Both the position numbers and the translations under genes were made by a program. This document shows positions 27,282 to 34,640 of a DNA stretch of 61,827 nucleotides, in pieces. This stretch comes from Bacteroidaceae bacterium (GTDB taxonomy: Bacteria; Bacteroidota; Bacteroidia; Bacteroidales; Bacteroidaceae), in contig JAFZYE010000023.1 of assembly GCA_017616445.1 (NCBI GenBank), positions 1-61,827 of the forward strand, given 5' to 3'. Position 1 is the first letter of the stretch; every line of letters begins with the position of its first letter. Below the pieces are notes generated by a model. That model was not told where the DNA came from, ran no database searches, and worked only from the letters and a program-made list of their open reading frames with translations.

Positions 27282-27368
27282 CACCCGCTTTAGCGAAGCC
27301 GCTGTCTGTGGAAGTGTAACAAGAGAATGCTTCGTTGGAACATAAACCGTTAAAAAACAATTGAAGAA

Positions 27369-27734
27369 ATGGATTTAATTAAAGTTGCCGAGGAGGCATT
27401 TGCAACCGGCAAAGAGTTCCCTAAGTTCAAAGCAGGTGATACCATCACAGTTGCTTACAACATCGTCGAAGGTTCAAAGGAGCGTACTCAGCTCTACCGT
27501 GGTGTTGTTATCAAGATTTCAGGTGAAGGCAGCAAGAAGCGTTTCACTGTCCGCAAGATGTCAGGTACAGTAGGCGTTGAGCGTATCTTCCCTATCGAAT
27601 CACCAAACATCGAAAGTATTACCATCAACAAGGTTGGTAAGGTACGTCGTGCTAAGCTCTACTACCTCCGCGACCTTACTGGTAAGAAGGCTCGTATCAA
27701 AGAGAAACTCGTTCGTAAGAGCGAAGAAGCTTAA
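27369..27734 (+). CDS. rplS: Ribosomal protein bL19
   Basis: 121 aa. bL19 sits at the 30S-50S interface. 'FKAGDTITVAYNIVEGSKERTQLYRGVVI' and 'GVERIFPIESPNIESITINKVGKVRRAKLYYLRDLTGKKARIKE' are the family signature over the full length. It is monocistronic, with its own promoter and a strong terminator at 27756, and none of the usual neighbours (rpsP, rimM, trmD) is present, which is common in Bacteroidetes. Confidence 0.97.
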   Translation: MDLIKVAEEAFATGKEFPKFKAGDTITVAYNIVEGSKERTQLYRGVVIKISGEGSKKRFTVRKMSGTVGVERIFPIESPNIESITINKVGKVRRAKLYYLRDLTGKKARIKEKLVRKSEEA

Positions 27735-27755
27735 TAACTCGTTCGAGCAAAGAAC

Positions 27756-27788
27756 AAGGATGGACCGCAAGTCCATCCTTTTCTTTTT
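27756..27788 (+). terminator. Rho-independent terminator of rplS
   Basis: aaggatggac (27756-27765) / gtccatcctt (27771-27780), 10-bp perfect stem, 5-nt loop, then a T-rich tail. Confidence 0.92.
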
Positions 27789-27852
27789 CTCCCCTAGATG
27801 TTCTTCTCTTTCTACTTCGATGAATTTTTCCTTACTACTGGTGGAATTTTCT

Positions 27853-27935
27853 GTTCGCCGTCCACGAACCTGTGTTCGCCGTCCACGAACCAGTGTTCGT
27901 CGCCCACGAATCTGTGTTCGTCGCCCACGAACAAG
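27853..27935. repeat. Four tandem 21-nt palindromic units
   Basis: Units start at 27853, 27874, 27895 and 27916. Each holds GTTCG ... CGAAC (third copy CGAAT) around a 7-nt centre (ccgtcca or tcgccca types), joined by ctgt/cagt. They lie between two convergent terminators. Open frames on both strands are a by-product of the 21-nt period. The rest of 27789-27982 has no feature I recognise. Confidence 0.85.
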
Positions 27936-27982
27936 ATTTTTCTCTATGGAAAAGAACAATTCTCTCAAGTAGTTATAAAAAA

Positions 27983-28009
27983 TCTCCCACGGCTCAGGGC
28001 CATGGGAGA
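27983..28009 (-). terminator. Terminator of the secreted OB-fold-like gene
   Basis: tctccca (27983-27989) / tgggaga (28003-28009) with a G/C-rich inner pairing, followed on the minus strand by TTTTTTATAAC. It is 40 nt past the stop of the minus-strand gene. Confidence 0.88.
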
Positions 28010-28048
28010 CACACAATTTGAATAATTACCTCTCGATGTAAGTCTGGT

Positions 28049-29665
28049 TTACTTTACGAAAACCTTCTTACCATCGATGATGTTGAGACCCTTCTGAGGA
28101 GCAGAAAGAGTCTGACCTGCTACGTTGAAGATAGCAGTTGCCGTCTTAGCAACCTTTGCAGAGTTGATGCCAGTAGGTTCACCCGTCTTATCGAAACTGA
28201 TCAGATGGAGCTGATAGGTGCCGGTTGCACTCTTAGAATTATAAAATACAGAGCCCATTCCTTCGAGCGTATATTTGGCAGTAGTTTCAAGCGCATCAAT
28301 ATTCATATTGAACTGGTTGTATACAGCAAACTCCTTATCTTCCACCTTGAAGACGAGGTTCTTCTTGTCTGCGCTAACAAACTCAGCATTCTCGATCTTC
28401 ACGTAGTTGTTGATATTGTCAACCAACTCGTCAATCGTAATGGTGGCTGGAGTTACAGGATTTCCTTCTGACTCAACCTTGACATTCATCGTCGTGAATG
28501 CAAATTCAGGCAATTTGTTGTAGCGTTTCAGTGAGCCCCAGAAGCCACCAAGATTCGTGTCGCTAACGTTACCGCTAATCTTGTCGCCCTGCTTCAGATT
28601 CTGTGAGTTGGTTCCAAAGAACAAAAGGTTGTTCCCATCGCCATCTGTGAGGTAGATGTACTTTCCATTTACATAGGTCACTGTGCTGGTAACAGGTGGG
28701 AATCCATCAGCATCGATGTTCCTGAAGAAATAGAATACAGGCTTGCCGTCTTTGTCAGCCTCATCGTTCTTCTCAAATTTAGGATCAGCAATGTCATTAA
28801 CCATCTCTTTCAGCAAACCGTATGAGTTATAAACTGTCAGGTCATAAGTCTTGCTAGAAGCTTCATATTTATCGTTGCCTGCAAACGAAGCTTTCACAAC
28901 AACTGAACCGTAGCCTTCAAAAGAGATTTTTCCATTAGCAATGACGGGCTTCTCACCTTCACCCTTTTCTTTCCAAGATTTCAGCTCAATGCTCCAATCT
29001 ACATTTGCACCTTCAATGGCAGCATCACCAGCCATTACAGTAGCAGTAGGCAGGTCCACAACCGATCCAATTTCAGGGAACATACCATCAGGACCCTGAG
29101 CAATCTGAGTCTTATAGCCTTCCGCAAATTTGATAGTAGTAGCGGTCTTGGTATCGCCACTACCTCCTTCTACTCGCTTATAAAGACTCAATGCTCCACC
29201 CGTAGTTGTGCCATAGCATGCAAAACCGTATGTTCCATTTTTGCGGAGATTAGCATTAACCGCTGCAGTCGTATTAGCTTTGTTAACAAACTCATAAGTG
29301 GCGTCACCACTAACTGTCCACAATGCTTTATCGTCTGATGCATCATCTAACAACTGAGCTTTGTTTTTAGCACCAGTACCTGCTGCATATTTTTTAGCAT
29401 CCGCATTATACAGTGTATAATAATCACCAGTCTTTGTCACTGTCCAAATAATTGCATCATCAGGATTCGCAATCTTGTCATTCGCTATTACAACTTCCGC
29501 ATACCCAAAGCGGCTACTTGCAACTACATTGTTCATTGCGCAACCATCATAAACAATAACATAGTCTCCTTCTGTTATTGTTCCAGAATAAAGAGCAAAG
29601 TCATCTGCAAAAGCATTGCTTATGCCTAAAATTGCCAATAAGGCTAGCGTAAAAAATTTTTTCAT
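28049..29665 (-). CDS. Secreted protein with OB-fold-like and C-terminal sorting domains
   Basis: 538 aa with signal peptide (FFTLALLAILGISNAFA). Residues 22-165 look like a repeat-containing domain ('DYVIVYDGCAMNNVVA', 'DAIIWTVTKTGDYYTLYNAD', 'KKYAAGTG') of the ricin-B/'TEGDYVIVY' type common in Bacteroidales surface proteins. Residues about 180-270 look Ig-like. Residues about 285-490 resemble DUF5689/OB-fold modules ('NPVTPATITIDELVDNINNYVKIENAEFVS'). The C-terminus 'AIFNVAGQTLSAPQKGLNIIDGKKVFVK' is a sorting motif nearly the same as that of the DUF6055 protein (IVDGKKVWVK). Function unknown; carbohydrate or nucleic-acid binding outside the cell is possible. It has its own promoter and terminator. 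Confidence 0.8.
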   Translation of the reverse strand: MKKFFTLALLAILGISNAFADDFALYSGTITEGDYVIVYDGCAMNNVVASSRFGYAEVVIANDKIANPDDAIIWTVTKTGDYYTLYNADAKKYAAGTGAKNKAQLLDDASDDKALWTVSGDATYEFVNKANTTAAVNANLRKNGTYGFACYGTTTGGALSLYKRVEGGSGDTKTATTIKFAEGYKTQIAQGPDGMFPEIGSVVDLPTATVMAGDAAIEGANVDWSIELKSWKEKGEGEKPVIANGKISFEGYGSVVVKASFAGNDKYEASSKTYDLTVYNSYGLLKEMVNDIADPKFEKNDEADKDGKPVFYFFRNIDADGFPPVTSTVTYVNGKYIYLTDGDGNNLLFFGTNSQNLKQGDKISGNVSDTNLGGFWGSLKRYNKLPEFAFTTMNVKVESEGNPVTPATITIDELVDNINNYVKIENAEFVSADKKNLVFKVEDKEFAVYNQFNMNIDALETTAKYTLEGMGSVFYNSKSATGTYQLHLISFDKTGEPTGINSAKVAKTATAIFNVAGQTLSAPQKGLNIIDGKKVFVK

Positions 29666-29748
29666 ACTTAATTGTTTTTAGTTGTTAATGATATGGTTGA
29701 TTATAATAATGATCAGTTACTTTGTCCCAAAATCTCCTTTTGGTCGCA

Positions 29749-29779
29749 CAAAAATACACATTATTCTTATAATAACAAA
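29749..29779 (-). promoter_or_regulatory. Promoter of the secreted OB-fold-like gene
   Basis: Minus strand: TTTG (29779-29776), 19 nt, TATTTTTG (29756-29749). The leader to 29665 is about 80 nt. Confidence 0.75.
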
Positions 29780-29795
29780 CGATTCACAAATATTT

Positions 29796-29825
29796 TTTTT
29801 GTGTGTGCGAGCACAAGCACAAAAA
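29796..29825. promoter_or_regulatory. Palindrome upstream of two divergent promoters
   Basis: TTTTTGTG / CACAAAAA encloses TGTG-cgag-CACA with a 2-nt bulge. It lies just upstream of the minus-strand -33 box and could be an operator or hairpin. The rest of 29826-29993 shows no further feature. Confidence 0.4.
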
Positions 29826-29993
29826 GCATAGAGACTTTCCTATAAAAATACAAACTCTACAATGCAAGTGGATAATGAATCTAATGACACGAACATGAGA
29901 AGGCTGATGACGATTGCGAAGGTATCCATAAGGGCAATTGAGATACATTGTTCTTTAAAAACCATTATTTGGGTTAAAAAAGAATAAATTCTT

Positions 29994-30024
29994 TTTGCAC
30001 TTCGATTTGTTTTCACTAACTTTG
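29994..30024 (+). promoter_or_regulatory. Promoter of the PASTA-rluD-ddl run
   Basis: TTTG 29994-29997, 19 nt, TAACTTTG 30017-30024, about 40 nt before the start at 30066. Confidence 0.8.
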
Positions 30025-30065
30025 CACTCAATTAAGATTCAAAAGTTAAGAGTTATCAGATAATA

Positions 30066-30713
30066 ATGGGATTAAAGAAGTATTTCACAGGCAAGTCAGG
30101 CTTGATATTCTGGATTAACGTAGTATTGGCGCTTGGCCTTTTGTTCTGTATTCCTGTCATCGCTTTCAACACATTGGATTCGTACACAAACCATGGGGAG
30201 AAAGTGAGTGTGCCATCTGTGATTGGCAAGAGTTTCTTTGAAGCAACGCAAACACTCGACAAGAGTGGTTTCGTGGGTGTCATCACAGATTCCGTCTATA
30301 AGAAGTCGGCCAAACCAGGATCTGTCATCGAGCAGATGCCAAAATCAGGTACCTTGATCAAAAGCGGCAGAATCGTCTACCTGACGGTCAACCTCAATGG
30401 GGAACCGCTCGTTAAACTGCCTGACCTGGTAGGAAACAGTTCGTATCGTGAAGCAGAAATCGTGCTCAAGTCGCTGGGGTTCAAGCTGACAGCGCCACAA
30501 TATGTAGAAGGTGCAGATAAAGACCAGATACTGCGAATCAAACAAGGTAAACGTGAGGTGCATACTGGTGAATCTATCTCTCGTGAACGCGCATTGACAC
30601 TCTATGTGGGTGCTGGCGAAATCGAGGAAGACTCTCTTTACTTTGAAGACGGCGATGAAGACTACGACATCAATACAGATATTAGCGAAAGCAATTTTGA
30701 CGTACAGCTTTAG
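30066..30713 (+). CDS. Membrane-anchored PASTA-domain protein
   Basis: 215 aa. One N-terminal membrane helix (LIFWINVVLALGLLFCIPVIAF) is followed by two PASTA repeats: 'VSVPSVIGKSFFEATQTLDKSGF' (about 44-112) and 'VKLPDLVGNSSYREAEIVLKSLGFKL' (about 117-183), then an acidic tail. PASTA domains bind muropeptides or the D-Ala-D-Ala end of peptidoglycan. There is no kinase domain, so this is a stand-alone wall sensor or adaptor. It precedes rluD and ddl by 20 nt and 18 nt gaps, which places it with cell-wall synthesis. Full length for the Bacteroidales family. Confidence 0.9.
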   Translation: MGLKKYFTGKSGLIFWINVVLALGLLFCIPVIAFNTLDSYTNHGEKVSVPSVIGKSFFEATQTLDKSGFVGVITDSVYKKSAKPGSVIEQMPKSGTLIKSGRIVYLTVNLNGEPLVKLPDLVGNSSYREAEIVLKSLGFKLTAPQYVEGADKDQILRIKQGKREVHTGESISRERALTLYVGAGEIEEDSLYFEDGDEDYDINTDISESNFDVQL

Positions 30714-30733
30714 AAAGTTGAGAGTTTAGAGGC

Positions 30734-31798
30734 ATGAATTACGAAGACCTGGACGAGCTGGACATTGAAAGTGTGGATGCTGACGATGAAGAGTCATTGC
30801 AGTTGTATGAGCATTATCGCATCGTAGCAGATGCCAAACAAGGGCTGATGCGGGTAGATAAGTTCCTCATCGACCATCTGGCCAACATCTCACGCAACCG
30901 CATTCAGAAAGCTGCTGACGCAGGGTTCATCATGTGCAATGAGAAACCAATCAAGCGCAGCTACAAGGTAAAGCCTTTCGATGTCATACAGGTGATGCTC
31001 GACCGTCCACTGTACAGCAATACCATCCTGCCAGAGGAGATTCCTCTCGATATCGTCTATGAAGACAATCATCTGATGGTGGTGAACAAAGCTGCAGGAA
31101 TGGTGGTACATCCAGGACACGGCAACTGGCACGCTACATTACTGCATGCCCTCGCCTGGCACCTGAAGGACAAACCACAATACGATATCAACAACCCTGA
31201 GATAGGCCTGGTTCACAGAATCGACAAAGACACAAGTGGCCTGCTGGTCATCGCCAAGACCCCTGAGGCCAAAACAAGTTTAGGCCTTCAGTTCTTCAAT
31301 AAAACCACCAAGCGCGAATACAATGCGTTGGTGTGGGGAAACTTTACAGAGGACGAAGGAAGAATCGAGGGAAACATCGCTCGAAACCCCAAGGACAGGA
31401 TGCAGATGATGACTTTCCCGCCAGATTCAGGTATCGGCAAACATGCTGTGACACATTATTATGTGATGGAACGGTTTGGCTACACCACGTTGGTGAAGTG
31501 CGTGCTGGAAACAGGAAGAACGCACCAGATTCGTGCCCACATGAAACATATCGGACACACCTTGTTTAATGACGACAGGTATGGAGGCGACCAAATCCTG
31601 AAAGGGACAACATTTACCAAGTATCGTCAGTTTGTAGAGAATTGTTTCAAGATATGTCCTCGTCAAGCCCTTCATGCTAAGACTTTGGGGTTTGTACATC
31701 CTGCAACAGGGAAGGAGATGATGTTTTCGTCAGAACTACCACCCGACATGCAGGCTCTTATCGAGAAATGGAGAGGACTTGGTAAAGTTAATAGTTGA
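30734..31798 (+). CDS. rluD: RluA/RluD-family pseudouridine synthase
   Basis: 354 aa. N-terminal S4 RNA-binding domain (about residues 35-100, 'RVDKFLIDHLANISRNRIQKAADAGFIMCN') and catalytic domain with 'GLVHRIDKDTSGLLVIAKT' (catalytic Asp about 165) and 'RTHQIRAHMKHIGH'. It modifies 23S rRNA uridines; RluD specificity is inferred. An N-terminal acidic extension of about 30 residues precedes S4. The last codons V-N-S-stop are encoded by the first unit of a heptad array (31787-31807). Confidence 0.9.
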   Translation: MNYEDLDELDIESVDADDEESLQLYEHYRIVADAKQGLMRVDKFLIDHLANISRNRIQKAADAGFIMCNEKPIKRSYKVKPFDVIQVMLDRPLYSNTILPEEIPLDIVYEDNHLMVVNKAAGMVVHPGHGNWHATLLHALAWHLKDKPQYDINNPEIGLVHRIDKDTSGLLVIAKTPEAKTSLGLQFFNKTTKREYNALVWGNFTEDEGRIEGNIARNPKDRMQMMTFPPDSGIGKHAVTHYYVMERFGYTTLVKCVLETGRTHQIRAHMKHIGHTLFNDDRYGGDQILKGTTFTKYRQFVENCFKICPRQALHAKTLGFVHPATGKEMMFSSELPPDMQALIEKWRGLGKVNS

Positions 31799-31807
31799 TA
31801 GTTGATA
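31787..31807. repeat. Heptad array across the rluD stop
   Basis: gttaata, gttgata, gttgata, then gttt. The array provides the rluD stop codon (31796-31798) and ends 9 nt before the ddl ATG. Confidence 0.8.
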
Positions 31808-31816
31808 GTTTAGAAA

Positions 31817-32809
31817 ATGAAACCAATTATAGCAATCATAGCAGGAGGCGACTCATCAGAACATGATGTGTCACTCCGTAGTGCAGAAGGCATCAGTTCG
31901 TGGCTCGACCGCAATAAGTTTATCGTGTACACAATAGAAGTCAAAGGACTTGACTGGTGCGCTCATCTGCAAGACGGTACGACCACAGAGGTGAACCGTC
32001 ACGATTTCTCATTCGTAGAGAACGGCGAAAAGGTAAAACCTGATTTTGCTTACATCACCATTCATGGTACACCAGGAGAGAACGGAATCCTGCAAGGGTA
32101 TTTCGACCTGCTCCACATTCCCTATTCGACCTGCAACCTGCTCGTAGCAGCTCTTACTTTCGACAAGTTCACATTGAACCAATACCTGAAAGGATTTGGC
32201 GTGAAGATTGCCGAGTCGGTCTTGCTGCGTAAGAACCAGACGATTACAGATGAAGAAGTGGCAGAGAAAATCGGACTTCCTTGTTTCATCAAGCCCAATG
32301 GGTCAGGCAGCAGTTTCGGTGTAACACGTTGTACCACCAAAGAGGATATCCAGAAGGCTATCGATTTCGCACGCAAGGAGAGCGATGACGTGATGATTGA
32401 AGCAGAGCTCAAAGGTACGGAAATCGCCAATGGTGTCTACAAAAAGAAAAATGGCGAAGTGTATGTGCTACCAATCACAGAGGTGGTCAGTCAGAACGAG
32501 TTCTTCGACTTTGATGCCAAATACAATGGGCAAGTCACAGAAATCACCCCTGCACGGTTGTCAGACGATACGACCCAGCGAGTGAAGGCTCTCACGAAGG
32601 CCATTTACACAATCCTTGGCGGTAGCGGCATCATGCGAGTTGACTATATCATCACTCAGAAAGAGGGTCAAGATGTCATCAACTTGTTGGAGATCAATGC
32701 AACTCCAGGTATGACCCAGACTTCGTTCATTCCTCAGCAGGCCCGTGCAGACGGACTTGAGATGACAGACATCCTCACAGAAATCGTTGAAGAAAAACTA
32801 AATGGCTAA
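31817..32809 (+). CDS. ddl: D-alanine--D-alanine ligase
   Basis: 330 aa. ATP-grasp enzyme that makes the D-Ala-D-Ala dipeptide for peptidoglycan. 'IAIIAGGDSSEHDVSLRSAEGI' (N-terminal Glu/Ser motif), 'TIHGTPGENGILQGYFDLLHIPYSTCN', 'PCFIKPNGSGSSFGVT' (ATP loop) and 'LLEINATPGMTQTSFIPQQ' (metal ligands) are intact. It is placed between rluD and an acyltransferase gene. Given the adjacent PASTA gene, the run joins synthesis and sensing of the same wall structure. Confidence 0.96.
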   Translation: MKPIIAIIAGGDSSEHDVSLRSAEGISSWLDRNKFIVYTIEVKGLDWCAHLQDGTTTEVNRHDFSFVENGEKVKPDFAYITIHGTPGENGILQGYFDLLHIPYSTCNLLVAALTFDKFTLNQYLKGFGVKIAESVLLRKNQTITDEEVAEKIGLPCFIKPNGSGSSFGVTRCTTKEDIQKAIDFARKESDDVMIEAELKGTEIANGVYKKKNGEVYVLPITEVVSQNEFFDFDAKYNGQVTEITPARLSDDTTQRVKALTKAIYTILGGSGIMRVDYIITQKEGQDVINLLEINATPGMTQTSFIPQQARADGLEMTDILTEIVEEKLNG

Positions 32810-32821
32810 ATCGTAAATGAT

Positions 32822-33946
32822 ATGACAGACATCCATGAATTCGACGACATTCGTCCTTTCCTTCCAGAAGAGCTCCCTGCAGCCTATGACAGGTTGCTGA
32901 GTGATGAACGGTTCAAGGCTATCCTGCCGATTGTCTATCCAGGAATACCTTTTGAGAAGGTAGCTGCCATGATACGTTCGGGTAAGACCAATCTGGAGTT
33001 CCAGAAAATCTGCATTTACCCAGTGTTGCAAGGATTACTGGCTAAAGCGAGCAAAGGTCTCACGGCAGACTTCACGTCACTCAAAGGCGAAGGATACACA
33101 TTCATCTCCAACCATCGTGATATCGTGCTCGACTCAGCGCTGCTTGACTTCGCTCTGGTCGACGAGCATCATGATACCGTAGAGATTGCAATTGGTGACA
33201 ACCTGTTGGTTTATCCTTGGATTAAGGACTTGGTTCGCGTCAATCGTTCGTTCATCGTGCAACGTGCCCTCACCATGCGTCAGATGTTGATGGCTTCGGC
33301 CAAGATGTCAAAATACATGCACTACGTCATCGAGGAAAAGGGAGGAAATCTGTGGATAGCCCAGCGAGAGGGGCGTGCAAAAGACAGCAATGACCGTACT
33401 CAGGATAGTGTGTTGAAGATGATGGCTATCAGCGGCGATAAGGATGTCATCAAAAACCTGAAATCACTCAACATCGTACCATTAGCCATCTCGTACGAGT
33501 ACGACCCATGTGACTACCTCAAGGCAGAGGAGTTCCAGAACAAACGTGACATTGAGGGCTTCAAGAAGAGTCAGCAGGACGACTTGGAGAACATGAGCAT
33601 CGGTATCTTTGGCTACAAAGGTCATATCCATTATCATGCAGCCCCATGCATCAATGACTGGCTTGATACGCTTGATCCTGAAATGCCGAAGTCGGAACTG
33701 TTCCCATTAATCGCTGCTCATATCGACGAGGAGATTCATTCTCACTACCGCCTCTATCCATGCAACCTTGCTGCTGCAGGTATGGAAGTGTCGGATGAGG
33801 AGAAAGCGAAATTTGCTGCCTATGTTGAAACTCAGTTGGGTAAGGTGTCACTCGAGCATCCAGACATACCATTCTTGCGTGAGAGGATGATTACGATGTA
33901 TGCCAATCCTGCAAAGAACAAAATGGCGAGCGAAGCAAAAAGATAA
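32822..33946 (+). CDS. PlsB/PlsC-like acyltransferase
   Basis: 374 aa. 'YTFISNHRDIVLDSALL' (about residues 96-112) holds the NH-x4-D acyltransferase motif, and 'NLWIAQREGRAKDSNDRT' (about 180) is the block III EGR region. The protein has no strong membrane helix. It is longer than classic PlsC (about 240 aa) and has a charged C-terminal 100 residues ('LFPLIAAHIDEEIHSHYRLYPCNLAAA'), like the glycerol-acyltransferase/'1-acyl-sn-glycerol-3-phosphate acyltransferase' proteins of Bacteroidetes. A phospholipid or glycerolipid acyltransferase role is inferred. It starts 12 nt after ddl and ends 6 nt before the next gene. Confidence 0.85.
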   Translation: MTDIHEFDDIRPFLPEELPAAYDRLLSDERFKAILPIVYPGIPFEKVAAMIRSGKTNLEFQKICIYPVLQGLLAKASKGLTADFTSLKGEGYTFISNHRDIVLDSALLDFALVDEHHDTVEIAIGDNLLVYPWIKDLVRVNRSFIVQRALTMRQMLMASAKMSKYMHYVIEEKGGNLWIAQREGRAKDSNDRTQDSVLKMMAISGDKDVIKNLKSLNIVPLAISYEYDPCDYLKAEEFQNKRDIEGFKKSQQDDLENMSIGIFGYKGHIHYHAAPCINDWLDTLDPEMPKSELFPLIAAHIDEEIHSHYRLYPCNLAAAGMEVSDEEKAKFAAYVETQLGKVSLEHPDIPFLRERMITMYANPAKNKMASEAKR

Positions 33947-33952
33947 CTGTCT

Positions 33953-34612
33953 ATGAAGCATACGAGGATGGACAATAGAAGCAATAACAATGGTGTGATA
34001 GGTATGATACTTGTCACACTTGTCGGATTATGCCTCTACTTCATCTCGTGCAACTCCGATGATGACTATCGGGTGCCCAGTTACTTCATCGATCTGGTGG
34101 AGGCGAATACGAATCATGATACCTTGGTGACGGTGATAAAGATGGACAATGGGAAAACCTATGACGTGCATCAATCAATCGTAGCGGCAGCCCCTGATAC
34201 CACCTATCGCTGTCTCTGTACCTATGCTCTTGATAGCAACCAAATAACGTTGTACAGGTTGGAGCATGTCTATTCATCATATCCTCGAAAGGCAGATGGA
34301 TTCAAATCACACCCCACAGATCCAGTGAAGTTCATCAGCAGCTGGAAATCAGGTGGGTATCTCAACCTACAGATAGGTGTGATGACGACAGATGCAGAAC
34401 AACACCCGTTTGGTTTTTGTGAGGACAGCATCACAGACAGGGGGATGTACAAGACCGTTTACTTCACATTGCTGCATCAACGTCCTAATAGGGATAACGA
34501 ATCATATACGAAAACTATGTTTCTCAGCATCCCACTCTCCAAATACACTGACTGTGACTCATTTGCCATTCATGTGCAGACGTACGAGGGATTGCGTCAA
34601 GTAGTAAGATAA
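33953..34612 (+). CDS. Putative lipoprotein, possibly NigD-like
   Basis: 219 aa. An N-terminal hydrophobic segment ends in a Cys (GMILVTLVGLCLYFISC-NSDDD), a lipobox-like pattern after an unusually long polar N-region (MKHTRMDNRSNNN; ATG 33968 is an alternative start). The mature part is beta-rich ('YFIDLVEANTNHDTLVTVIKMDNGKTYDVHQS', 'TYRCLCTYALDSNQITLYRLEHVYS'), which resembles NigD-like lipoproteins of Bacteroidales, but the match is from general pattern only. It lies between acyltransferase and DUF2723 genes with no promoter, so it is probably part of the same envelope transcript. Confidence 0.65.
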   Translation: MKHTRMDNRSNNNGVIGMILVTLVGLCLYFISCNSDDDYRVPSYFIDLVEANTNHDTLVTVIKMDNGKTYDVHQSIVAAAPDTTYRCLCTYALDSNQITLYRLEHVYSSYPRKADGFKSHPTDPVKFISSWKSGGYLNLQIGVMTTDAEQHPFGFCEDSITDRGMYKTVYFTLLHQRPNRDNESYTKTMFLSIPLSKYTDCDSFAIHVQTYEGLRQVVR

Positions 34613-34640
34613 GAAACAATCAAATATAATTAACAACAAA

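Noticed and set aside
27853-27935. Possible small CRISPR array
   Set aside because: Units are contiguous 21-nt palindromes with no unique spacers, and there are no cas genes.
27577-28016. Arg-rich frames over the 21-nt repeats
   Set aside because: A 21-nt period leaves all frames open; the frames run through two terminators.
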